Positions 45,923 to 53,900 of a stretch of DNA of 64,000 nucleotides are shown here, in pieces. The stretch is from Bacteroidetes bacterium UBA2475. GTDB taxonomy: Bacteria; Bacteroidota; Bacteroidia; B-17B0; Aurantibacillaceae. The first letter of the stretch is position 1. Each line of letters opens with the position of its first letter. Under the pieces are notes generated by a model. That model had not been told where the DNA came from. It saw only the letters and a list, made by a program, of their open reading frames with translations, and made no database searches. Both the position numbers and the translations under genes were made by a program. The stretch lies in assembly GCA_002342065.1 (NCBI GenBank), contig DDPF01000004.1, positions 1 to 64,000 of the forward strand. Reading direction: 5' to 3'.

Positions 45923-46177
45923 ATGAAAAAAATTAAGTTAGTTGTGAGTATTGCCATTCTTGCTTTTTTGTTTTCCTGCAAAAAAGACAGGCAGTGCGTG
46001 TGTACTGCAACTACTTTGAGTCCTTCAGGCAACACTTCAACGAGTCCCACTAAAACTGAAACTTATTCAAAGATGAAATTGAGCGAAGCTAAATCAATTT
46101 GTCAAAAATCAACAGTTGTAACAGCCAATGCCCAGGGCAGCATTACAACCGTAACCAACGATTGCAAACTTAAATAA
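45923..46177 (+). CDS. Small cysteine-patterned lipoprotein, paralogue 3 of 4
   Basis: The 84-residue protein has a lipoprotein signal (VSIAILAFLFSC) followed by KKDRQCVCTA, then a Ser/Thr-rich stretch, KMKLSEAKSICQKSTV and the terminal NDCKLK. It is closest to paralogue 1, sharing the SCKKDR start, an A-K-x-x-CQK middle and the VTNDCKL/TNDCKL end. Together with paralogue 4 (7-bp gap) it forms the second transcription unit, behind the terminator. The function is unknown; extracytoplasmic anchoring is inferred from the lipobox. Confidence 0.84.
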   Translation: MKKIKLVVSIAILAFLFSCKKDRQCVCTATTLSPSGNTSTSPTKTETYSKMKLSEAKSICQKSTVVTANAQGSITTVTNDCKLK

Positions 46178-46184
46178 GTATTAA

Positions 46185-46472
46185 ATGAGAAATAAACTTT
46201 TAATATTCCTGTTCTTATCTCTGGTCTTCTGTATCTCCTGCAGGAAATCACGCACCTGCGATTGCAATTTAACTGCTACCCGCACCACCACAATTGGAGG
46301 AACCACTAATACCGAAACTACTACTACCTACACCATAACTACCAAGAATAAACAAAAAAAAGAAGAGTTTAAAAAAGCAGAATCCTGCTATAACTCAAGC
46401 GTTACATATACAACAGAAATAGTTGGCGGGAATACAGTTACAAGTGAAACCAAAAAATGTACTTTAAAATAA
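46185..46472 (+). CDS. Small cysteine-patterned lipoprotein, paralogue 4 of 4
   Basis: The 95-residue protein has the signal LLIFLFLSLVFCISC followed by RKSRTCDCNL, then a long Thr-rich stretch (RTTTIGGTTNTETTTTYT), a charged segment (KNKQKKEEFKKAESCYN) and the ending KKCTLK. It keeps the full five-cysteine order but is the most diverged; TL replaces the KL after the last cysteine. Its stop is 5 bp from the convergent MORN/vWA gene with no terminator visible, so its message likely runs antisense into that gene. Confidence 0.82.
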   Translation: MRNKLLIFLFLSLVFCISCRKSRTCDCNLTATRTTTIGGTTNTETTTTYTITTKNKQKKEEFKKAESCYNSSVTYTTEIVGGNTVTSETKKCTLK

Positions 46473-46477
46473 GGTGT

Positions 46478-47617
46478 TTAATTTGCTCTTATACTTCCAT
46501 TTTTAATAATATAATCAAAACCATTTATATTAAATTTTTTACCGGAGGTTTGATTTATTAATTCGGTAATGTCTTGCTCAATGGTATGTATAGATCCTTT
46601 TGTTTTATAAGCAATGTTCAAATAATCGGTATTTATTTCCATCCCTTCATACACACCGCACAAAATTACCCTCACAGGTACTTTAATTCGCGAAAGCAAA
46701 AGTATATCACGAACCTTTGCCCAGTTATCTGCGATTAAAATAACGTTATCGGGTTTGCGAACTTTTTTTAAACCTGTTAAAATAGCTTCTATCACGTTTT
46801 CCGGCGAATCGCCGCCCGATCCTTTTTTAATGGTCAGTTTCATTGTATTTACAAGATCTTCGCAGGTTTTAGCTTTACATATATATATACCGCCTGTTAC
46901 ACCTAATTTTTTATCCGCATCACGTTTATTGTCGCCGTCATTAAAAAAAACAAAATATTGTTGCGCTGTATCTTTTACAAAAAATAATTTTAACCAGGTA
47001 TTAATTTGTTTAGCGTATGGGTACATACTAGAAGTAAGATCGGTAACAATAATATTTTTTTTCCATTTGGGGTTTCGGGTCAATATCTTATAAACGCTGT
47101 TGTTTACTGTATCTTCTATATCGGCTTCAAATTCTATTGGTCCTGTAGTGGTGCGACTCTCAAAATCAAATTTTCCGGTCTTGGTGTATACTTTATAAAC
47201 CCCATCTAAATTTCCTTTTTTGTAATAACCCTCCGCCTTTAAACGTCCGTTTGTGTGGTAAGTAAGTTCAAGTCCTTCTTTTACGCCATTTTTATAATTC
47301 TCAATAAATTCTTTAGCGCAATTTTTTGAGTAAAAGGTTACCGGCCCGTCAAGTTGTCCGTTGTTATAATAAGTTTCCTGCTTAACACAAGTGCTGTGAT
47401 ACCAGCTAATCTCTAAACCGTGTTTTTTATTGTTCCTATAAATAACCTCGTTCTTTAATTTGCCATTTGGCCAGTAGCTGCGCCAAACCCCTTGTTTAAG
47501 GCTGTCTTTATCAATAGCGTTAATAGTGTCGCCATCGTGTATAGAATAAGAAACCAATTGTGCCTTTATTAGTGGCGCATTAATTAGCAAAAAACCTATC
47601 AGCAAAAGAAACCTCAT
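46478..47617 (-). CDS. Secreted MORN-repeat protein with von Willebrand A-like domain
   Basis: Started at 47617 (MRFLLLIGFLLINAPLIKAQ, a signal peptide) the protein has 379 residues; an ATG 14 codons upstream gives a poorer start. The first half holds at least four MORN_2/YwqK-type repeats (GVWRSYWPNGKLKNEVIY, HGLEISWYHSTCVKQETYY, EGLELTYHTNGRLKAEGYY, DGVYKVYTKTGKFDFE). The second half resembles a vWA fold with a MIDAS-like IIVTDLTSSMYPY, FFNDGDNKRD and GSGGDSPENVIEAI, followed by NVILIADNWAKVRD. It should be periplasmic or surface-exposed and bind a metal and protein partner. It faces the lipoprotein island tail to tail. Its divergent neighbour pheS is unrelated. No known system with this domain pairing comes to mind. 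Confidence 0.78.
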   Translation of the reverse strand: MRFLLLIGFLLINAPLIKAQLVSYSIHDGDTINAIDKDSLKQGVWRSYWPNGKLKNEVIYRNNKKHGLEISWYHSTCVKQETYYNNGQLDGPVTFYSKNCAKEFIENYKNGVKEGLELTYHTNGRLKAEGYYKKGNLDGVYKVYTKTGKFDFESRTTTGPIEFEADIEDTVNNSVYKILTRNPKWKKNIIVTDLTSSMYPYAKQINTWLKLFFVKDTAQQYFVFFNDGDNKRDADKKLGVTGGIYICKAKTCEDLVNTMKLTIKKGSGGDSPENVIEAILTGLKKVRKPDNVILIADNWAKVRDILLLSRIKVPVRVILCGVYEGMEINTDYLNIAYKTKGSIHTIEQDITELINQTSGKKFNINGFDYIIKNGSIRAN

Positions 47618-47638
47618 CTTATAATCTTTAAAATTGTT

Positions 47639-47646
47639 TATTTTTG
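47639..47646 (+). promoter_or_regulatory. Bacteroidota -7 box (TATTTTTG) for pheS
   Basis: An exact TAnnTTTG match 27 nt upstream of the pheS ATG in the short divergent region. Confidence 0.45.
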
Positions 47647-47673
47647 TACAGATTATCAAGTAATTAAGTAAAT

Positions 47674-48699
47674 ATGCTCGAAAAAATACATAAGTTGTTG
47701 GAAGAAGTTGAATCTTTTGGCGCGCAAAGCAAAGAACAGGTTGAAGAGTACCGCATTAAGTGGCTAAGCAAAAAAGGAGAAGTTACTGCTTTATTTGATG
47801 ATTTTAAAAATGTACCCGCAGATCTTAAAAAAGAAGTTGGCCAAAAATTAAATCTTTTAAAAACAAAAGCGCAGGAAAAAATAAATGAACTCAAAGAAAA
47901 ATTTGAGTCAGATTCAGATGCTAACGATAAAAAAGGTATAGATCTTACTTTACCTGCACTTCCTACTTTGCAGGCGGGCAGCCGCCATCCACTCTCGCTG
48001 GTAAAAAACCAGATCATTGATATTTTTGCGCGTATTGGTTTTACGGTGAGTGATGGAAAAGAAATTGAAGACGACTGGCATAATTTTTCGGCTTTAAACA
48101 CGCCGGAAAATCACCCGGCACGTGATATGCAGGATACTTTTTATGTGAACATAAACCCAGAAATGGTTTTAAGAACACAAACATCAAGTGTGCAGGTGCA
48201 TATTATGGAATATCAAAAACCGCCGATTCGCACCATTTCTCCGGGTCGCGTTTACCGTAATGAAGCTATTAGCGCCCGCGCTCATTGCCAGTTTCACCAG
48301 GTTGAAGGTTTGTATATTGACGAGAATGTTTCTTTTGCAGATCTTAAACAAACACTTTTATATTTTTCGAAAGAGATGTTTGGTGCCGAAACAAAAATAA
48401 GATTAAGACCAAGTTATTTTCCTTTTACCGAACCAAGTGCCGAAATGGATATTAGCTGCACTATTTGCAAAGGTGCAGGTTGCAATGTTTGTAAATATAC
48501 AGGCTGGGTTGAGATCTTAGGTTGTGGTATGGTAGACCCACAGGTGCTTACCAATTGTGGTATTGATGCTAACAAATACAAAGGTTTTGCTTTTGGAATG
48601 GGTATTGAAAGAATTACCATGCTAAAATACCAGGTTAAAGACCTCCGTTTATTTTTTGAGAACGATGTGCGTTTCTTAAAACAATTTACCTCTGCATAA
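47674..48699 (+). CDS. pheS: Phenylalanine-tRNA ligase alpha subunit
   Basis: PheS charges tRNA-Phe together with PheT, which is not in this window. The 341-residue protein has the N-terminal coiled coil (about 1-85), class II motif 2 GRVYRNEAISARAHCQFHQVEGL (split here as the GRVYRNE and FHQVEG parts), the zinc-ribbon-like CTICKGAGCNVCKYTGWVE, and motif 3 FAFGMGIERITML. Length and order are normal. It is followed after 13 bp by a small TPR gene, likely the same message. The separation from pheT is common in Bacteroidota. Confidence 0.96.
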   Translation: MLEKIHKLLEEVESFGAQSKEQVEEYRIKWLSKKGEVTALFDDFKNVPADLKKEVGQKLNLLKTKAQEKINELKEKFESDSDANDKKGIDLTLPALPTLQAGSRHPLSLVKNQIIDIFARIGFTVSDGKEIEDDWHNFSALNTPENHPARDMQDTFYVNINPEMVLRTQTSSVQVHIMEYQKPPIRTISPGRVYRNEAISARAHCQFHQVEGLYIDENVSFADLKQTLLYFSKEMFGAETKIRLRPSYFPFTEPSAEMDISCTICKGAGCNVCKYTGWVEILGCGMVDPQVLTNCGIDANKYKGFAFGMGIERITMLKYQVKDLRLFFENDVRFLKQFTSA

Positions 48700-48712
48700 C
48701 GTTTATACTTTT

Positions 48713-49033
48713 ATGGATCGTCTAAATCGCATAGACATGTTATTGGCAATGCTCGAAAAAGAGCCTGACGATATTTTTTTGAATTATGCTTTAGGCACCG
48801 AATATGTTGGTGAGTTGGATGTTATGCAAGCAGAATTTCAATTTAAAAAAGTGCTGCAAATGGAGCCAAATTATATTGCCGCTTATTACCAATTAGGAAA
48901 ATTGTTTGAATCGCAATTAAAAAACACAGAGGCCTTACACTTTTTTAAGCTTGGTTTAGAAAAAGCCAAAACAATAAAAAACAATAAAGCTATTAACGAA
49001 TTTGGCGAAGCTATTTTTTTACTTGAAGAGTGA
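48713..49033 (+). CDS. Small TPR protein
   Basis: This 106-residue cytoplasmic protein (no signal peptide) contains two to three TPR units (DIFLNYALGTEYVGELDVMQ, NYIAAYYQLGKLFESQLKNTEALHFF) and a C-terminal helix ending EAIFLLEE. It starts 13 bp after pheS, a pairing suggesting co-transcription. No function is evident beyond protein binding. A 163-bp inverted-repeat element lies directly downstream. Confidence 0.8.
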   Translation: MDRLNRIDMLLAMLEKEPDDIFLNYALGTEYVGELDVMQAEFQFKKVLQMEPNYIAAYYQLGKLFESQLKNTEALHFFKLGLEKAKTIKNNKAINEFGEAIFLLEE

Positions 49034-49048
49034 GGCCAAACTCAAAAA

Positions 49049-49211
49049 TTTAACCACATAGAAACATAGATCTTATCTTTCTATGTTCACTAAAAAATAA
49101 AAGAAATACAGAGCTTTGCTTTTGCGATAAATATCGCAAAAGCAACTATGTAAGCTCAAAAAAATTAGAATCACTCTTTATTTATTTTACTATGTGCCTA
49201 TGTGGTTTAAA
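49049..49211. repeat. Intact inverted-repeat element (CCACATAGA type) with internal hairpin
   Basis: Terminal inverted repeats of about 22 bp (TTTAACCACATAGAAACATA and its complement at TATGTGCCTATGTGGTTTAA) bound a 163-bp non-coding stretch. Inside is a perfect 11-bp stem (GCTTTTGCGAT / ATCGCAAAAGC, 49118-49143). It sits between convergent genes, so it may also act as a bidirectional terminator. A degenerate relative is at 15094-15171. Confidence 0.7.
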
Positions 49212-49215
49212 TAAG

Positions 49216-50751
49216 TTACGAATATATCTGCGAAATATATACCAGCATATGCCTTTCATACATTAATTTTTGTTTAAGTATTTCAAGGGTTTTTTGCCTT
49301 ATATCAGAAGATAATTTATCGAAATATAGCTTTGCGATGTTAAAGATCTGTTCCTGAAAATATGGAAATTTTGCATCAGTAATTGCCTGTACTAAATGGT
49401 TAATGTAAAGAGTAATAAGTTGCGTATCGTGGTCTGGAAATTTTTGAATCACGACTTTATGCAACAATCTGAATTTATTTTTCTCTTTTTTTATTTCTTC
49501 TATTAATTCATCCAGCATATTTTGACGTATTAGAACAACAGCTAATTTTTCGAAAGTATAAAAAACAGAATGTGTTTTTAGTTCTTTAATAAGTTGCTCT
49601 GCTTTATCCTTTTCTATTTCCAAATAGCGCTCCAATTCCTTCTCCTCAATTACAAATCCATAAATAAATTTTTCCTTCAAGTATTCGGCTTCTATTTTTT
49701 GATTGTGTTTTTCCCTCGCAAAAATTAAGATCTCATCTATAAGATCGTGATATTTATTAATGTTTAGCTGCTTTATGCTTTCACTGTACTGTTGTAATAC
49801 TCTAAATCCTTTTTCATTTTTACCCTTACAAAACTCTAACTCCGCCAATGCAATTGGTAATTCAAGAGTTGACTCGTAATTTTTAGTTGAATATATTTTA
49901 TCACTTAATTTCGATAACATGATAGAAAGTTGCAATTCTACAATTACCTTTCTGTCAATTGGATCCAGACGGTTACGGTTTTGCTTGCGTTTTTTTAGTT
50001 GCGACTTTAAAAATTCAAGTTCTTTTTTATCTTTTGATAAAACCGAAACGCGTGAAATTAAAAAAGAAAAAATAGTGGTTCTGAAATTTGCTTGTGAGCG
50101 GACCGTATTGTTAGCGGCTTCTGTAATTGCTATTTTTTCACCATCATTAAGTCCTTTTGCAAAAGAAATTTCTACCTCTTTTAGTGAATTTTTAATGAAT
50201 GTACTTAATACATTTTCGTTTTCTGAGTAATTAAAATTAGTGAGTTTAGGTAGTTCTAAAATAATTGCAAGATGAAAATAAAATTGCTGCTTAAGCGCAG
50301 AAGCGCCGCTTAGTTCAAAGTTTATTCTTTTATATATCTCGGCGATCTGACTTTGTTTTAATTTAGGAAGGGTTGCAAATGCTGTTGTAATTGTTTTAAT
50401 ACTGTTTTGATACTTTTGAAGTGTTTTGTTTTTAGACGTTTTTTTTATTCCGTCTGTTTTTTTCTTCTTTGTTGATCTTTCAAATTTTAAAACCTCTTGT
50501 TGTAGATGAAAATTAGCTGCTGCTAAATGCTCACAATAATTTTTAGCGTTGCAGTAACATGTATAATTAAGGATCTTGCCTGCTTTTATTTTGATAGAAA
50601 TTTCTCCGGTTATTTTCTCGTGAATTAAAAAAGTGTAAGTGCTTTCTTTTTTATTGATTAACTCTAATTTATTGTGAATGAATAATTTCAGACCTTTTTC
50701 GAGCCTGGTTTCCTCAATTTTGTGTTCAAATTCTTTTTGGTCAAAAAGCAT
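49216..50751 (-). CDS. SWIM zinc-finger protein
   Basis: The 511-residue cytoplasmic protein carries a SWIM zinc finger near its N terminus: YTCYCNAKNYCEHLAAA gives Cys65-x-Cys67-x5-Cys73-x-His75. The remainder is a Lys/Glu-rich, mostly helical region with no motif I recognise and no helicase domain, although SWIM fingers of this type often precede SNF2 helicases. It may bind DNA or protein. It is monocistronic, with an exact TAAATTTG -7 box 8 nt before the ATG. It is divergent from the giant adhesin gene. Confidence 0.8.
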   Translation of the reverse strand: MLFDQKEFEHKIEETRLEKGLKLFIHNKLELINKKESTYTFLIHEKITGEISIKIKAGKILNYTCYCNAKNYCEHLAAANFHLQQEVLKFERSTKKKKTDGIKKTSKNKTLQKYQNSIKTITTAFATLPKLKQSQIAEIYKRINFELSGASALKQQFYFHLAIILELPKLTNFNYSENENVLSTFIKNSLKEVEISFAKGLNDGEKIAITEAANNTVRSQANFRTTIFSFLISRVSVLSKDKKELEFLKSQLKKRKQNRNRLDPIDRKVIVELQLSIMLSKLSDKIYSTKNYESTLELPIALAELEFCKGKNEKGFRVLQQYSESIKQLNINKYHDLIDEILIFAREKHNQKIEAEYLKEKFIYGFVIEEKELERYLEIEKDKAEQLIKELKTHSVFYTFEKLAVVLIRQNMLDELIEEIKKEKNKFRLLHKVVIQKFPDHDTQLITLYINHLVQAITDAKFPYFQEQIFNIAKLYFDKLSSDIRQKTLEILKQKLMYERHMLVYISQIYS

Positions 50752-50758
50752 ATTAGCT

Positions 50759-50766
50759 CAAATTTA
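50759..50766 (-). promoter_or_regulatory. Bacteroidota -7 box (TAAATTTG) just before the SWIM gene
   Basis: An exact TAnnTTTG match with 7 nt between its last base and the ATG at 50751, so the transcript would be nearly leaderless. Confidence 0.45.
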
Positions 50767-50825
50767 ACTGCATTAAGTCAATTTAATGGCTTCTCTTTTT
50801 TAAATAAATCTTAAAAAGGGCAAAT

Positions 50826-50857
50826 TACTGAGTTAAACGGTCCTTTTACTAAGTAAA
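50826..50857. promoter_or_regulatory. Candidate operator region upstream of the 2179-residue adhesin
   Basis: The stretch holds TACTGAGTTAAACGGTCC (15 of 18 matching 26456-26473 upstream of another adhesin) followed by the near-perfect palindrome TTTACTAAGTAAA (50845-50857). It ends 55 nt before the ATG at 50912. Confidence 0.3.
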
Positions 50858-50911
50858 GAGATTAAAAACTAAAATCTAAATCCTTATATTAGTTTCGATT
50901 ATTATTAACAA

Positions 50912-53900
50912 ATGAAAAAGTATATTCTATTACTTTTTTTCTTTTTTTCTTTTATAACTGCTTTCTCGCAAAAAGGGAAAAACGGTGCGGGGAATATCGT
51001 GGGTAGCACGGTGGTTAATGCTTACACTTCTTTAACTGTTGATGCGTTCGTTAACAACACTACTCTTAATGTGGCAAATGCTGCAGGTTATGGGGTTGGC
51101 GACCTTATTTACATTATTCAAATGCAGGGCGCGAGTGTTAATTGTTTTATTAATCCATGGGGAAATGCAAATAGCGCAGAACCTTTGTCTCCTGTTTTTG
51201 GAAAGATCACAAATTACAATAATGCCGGTAACAATGAGTACGCGCAGGTTTCATCGGTTGCAGGTAATGTTATTACGATTGATTGTCCATTAAAAAATAG
51301 TTATACCGCTGCCGGCAAAGTTCAGATAGTAAAGGTCCCGCGTTATACTACACTCACTATCGGCGCTGGTGGTATTATTACCTGTCCAGCCTGGAATGGC
51401 ACAGTCGGCGGGGTTATTGCGCTTGAGATAGATGGAAATACTACAATTAATGCGGGAGGAATGATAGATGCCAGCGGGCTTGGTTTTAGAGGTGGTACTT
51501 TAAGTACAGGGGCTCTTTTTGGCGCGGGAGCCTGGTGTCATAATAATCCGCAAGAAGGTGCGCGTAAAGGAGAAAGTATTGCTGGTGATGTAACAACTTA
51601 TATGGCTAATTTTAACGGGCAATATTGCAGAGGTGCGGTGGCCAATGGTGGTGGCGGTGCTAATAGTAATAATGCCGGCGGTGGTGGGGGTGCTAACGCA
51701 GGCGACACAAGTCTTTATACCGGTTTTGGTAATCCTGATATTTCCGTAGCGGGTTATATAACGGCCTGGAACTTAGAATCCGCGGGCTTTGCAGCTTCGA
51801 GTTCTTCGGGTGGAGGAAAAGGCGGTTACACATTTTCGAATGCTAATATTAGTCCTTTAACTAATGCGCCCGGAGTTGCGGGATGGGTTGGTGACGTTAG
51901 ACGCGCAGTTGGAGGAATGGGCGGCAGGCCTCTTAATTATAATACCGGCCGTTTGTTTAGTGGCGGTGGCGGTGGTGCGGGTGATCAAAATGATAATTAT
52001 GGCGGTGCTGGCGGTGACGGTGGTGGAATAATAAATATTATTAGTTACGGAACAGTCTCTGGAGGAGGTCAGATAGTTTCAAATGGTGAAAATGGTTTTA
52101 ATACAAATACAACAGGTGCGGCCCCTATCAATAATTGTAATGGTCGTGATGGTGCCGGTGGTGCTGGTGGAGGTGGTGCTATTGTTATTAATTCAATAGG
52201 CGCAATAAACACAATTACTGTGTCTGCAAGAGGTGGAAATGGCGGAAATCAACAAATGAAATCAGGCTATGCTTTTGGCAATGCTTCAATGGCTTATGGC
52301 CCAGGCGGCGGCGGCGGCGGCGGTTACATTGGTACTACTGCAGCGGCTATTACATCTTTTGTGAATGGAGGTATCAATGGAATTGTTCAATATTTATCCG
52401 GAAATGAGAATTGCCAGATCGATAATTTATTTCCTCCTAACGGTTCAACCATTGGTGGTTCAGGAACTGTAACATCAACCTTAGTAGTAGTTCCAACAAT
52501 TACGGCCAGCCCGGATGTTACGATCTGCGTAAATAATTCAGCTAATTTAACAGCAACAACAACAGGAATAGTTGGCCCTACAATTGGCTGGTATACAAAT
52601 TTTGCCGGACCAACATTACTTGGAACTGGTAGTGCATTTACTACATCGGTATTTACAACGCCTGGCACTTACACCATCTGGGCAGGCTTTTGCCCTAGTG
52701 GTATTTATCGAGACCCTGTTGTAATTACTGTTACTAATGGGCCAACACTTACACCTGTATCCGCAACAGTTTGTGCAGGACAAACAGGAACCATTTCTGT
52801 TTCAGGCGCAACAACTTATACCTGGAGTACAGGCTCTAATAGTGCCACTATTACAGCCACACCATTAGCCACAACGGTTTTCACTGTTACGGGATCAATA
52901 GGCACTTGTACTACTGCAACAACAGCAACAATTACAGTTAATGCCAGCGCTTCTATAAGTGTTAACTCACCAACAATTTGTAGCGGACAATCTGCTATCT
53001 TAACTGCTGGCGCAGCAACATCCTATACTTGGAGCACAGGTCCTAATACCTCAACTGTTAGTGTTAATCCTTTAACAACAACAATTTATACTATCAATGC
53101 AACAGCTGCAGGGGGCTGTCTGGTTACAAATACTTCCATAGTTACAGTTAATACAACACCAACATTAAATACAATTAGTTCAACAGTTTGTGCCGGGCAG
53201 ATCGGAACAGTTTCTGCTGCAGGAGCAGCAACCTACACCTGGAATACCGGATCTAATAGCGCAACGATCAACGCTTCGCCTCCAGCAACAACGGTTTACA
53301 CTGTTACGGGCGCAAATGGCACCTGTACCTCTTCCGCAACTGGAACAATTACTATAAATGCAGCTCCAATTATTAACGTAACCAGCGCAACAGTTTGTGC
53401 CGGGCAAACCGGAACAGTTTCTGCTTCAGGAGCTACTACTTATACCTGGAACACCGGATCCAACAGTGCAACAATTACAGCTGCACCACCAGTAACCACA
53501 ACTTATACTGTAAATGGAACTACAGGAACCTGTACTTCTTCTGCAACAGGAACTATCACTGTTAATGCGGTTGGTTCAATTGCTGTTAACTCGCCAACTA
53601 TTTGTACAGGACAATCTGCAACTTTAACTGCAGGCGCCGCAACAACTTATACCTGGAGCACAGGCCCCAATACCCAAAGCATTAGTATTAACCCTTTAAC
53701 CACAACCGTCTATACCATTAATGCTACATTGGCAGGTGGCTGCATAGCTTCAAATACTTCAACGATTACAGTAAATGCCACACCAACATTAAATACTATT
53801 AGTTCAACCATCTGTGCAGGACAAACCGGAAACGTTTCTGCTGCCGGCGCTACAACTTACACTTGGAATACAGGATCTAACAGCGCAACTATTGCGGCCT

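Noticed and set aside
45796..46050. Minus-strand ORF across the terminator and paralogue 3
   Set aside because: It crosses a strong terminator and opposes a lipoprotein gene with a matching paralogue family.
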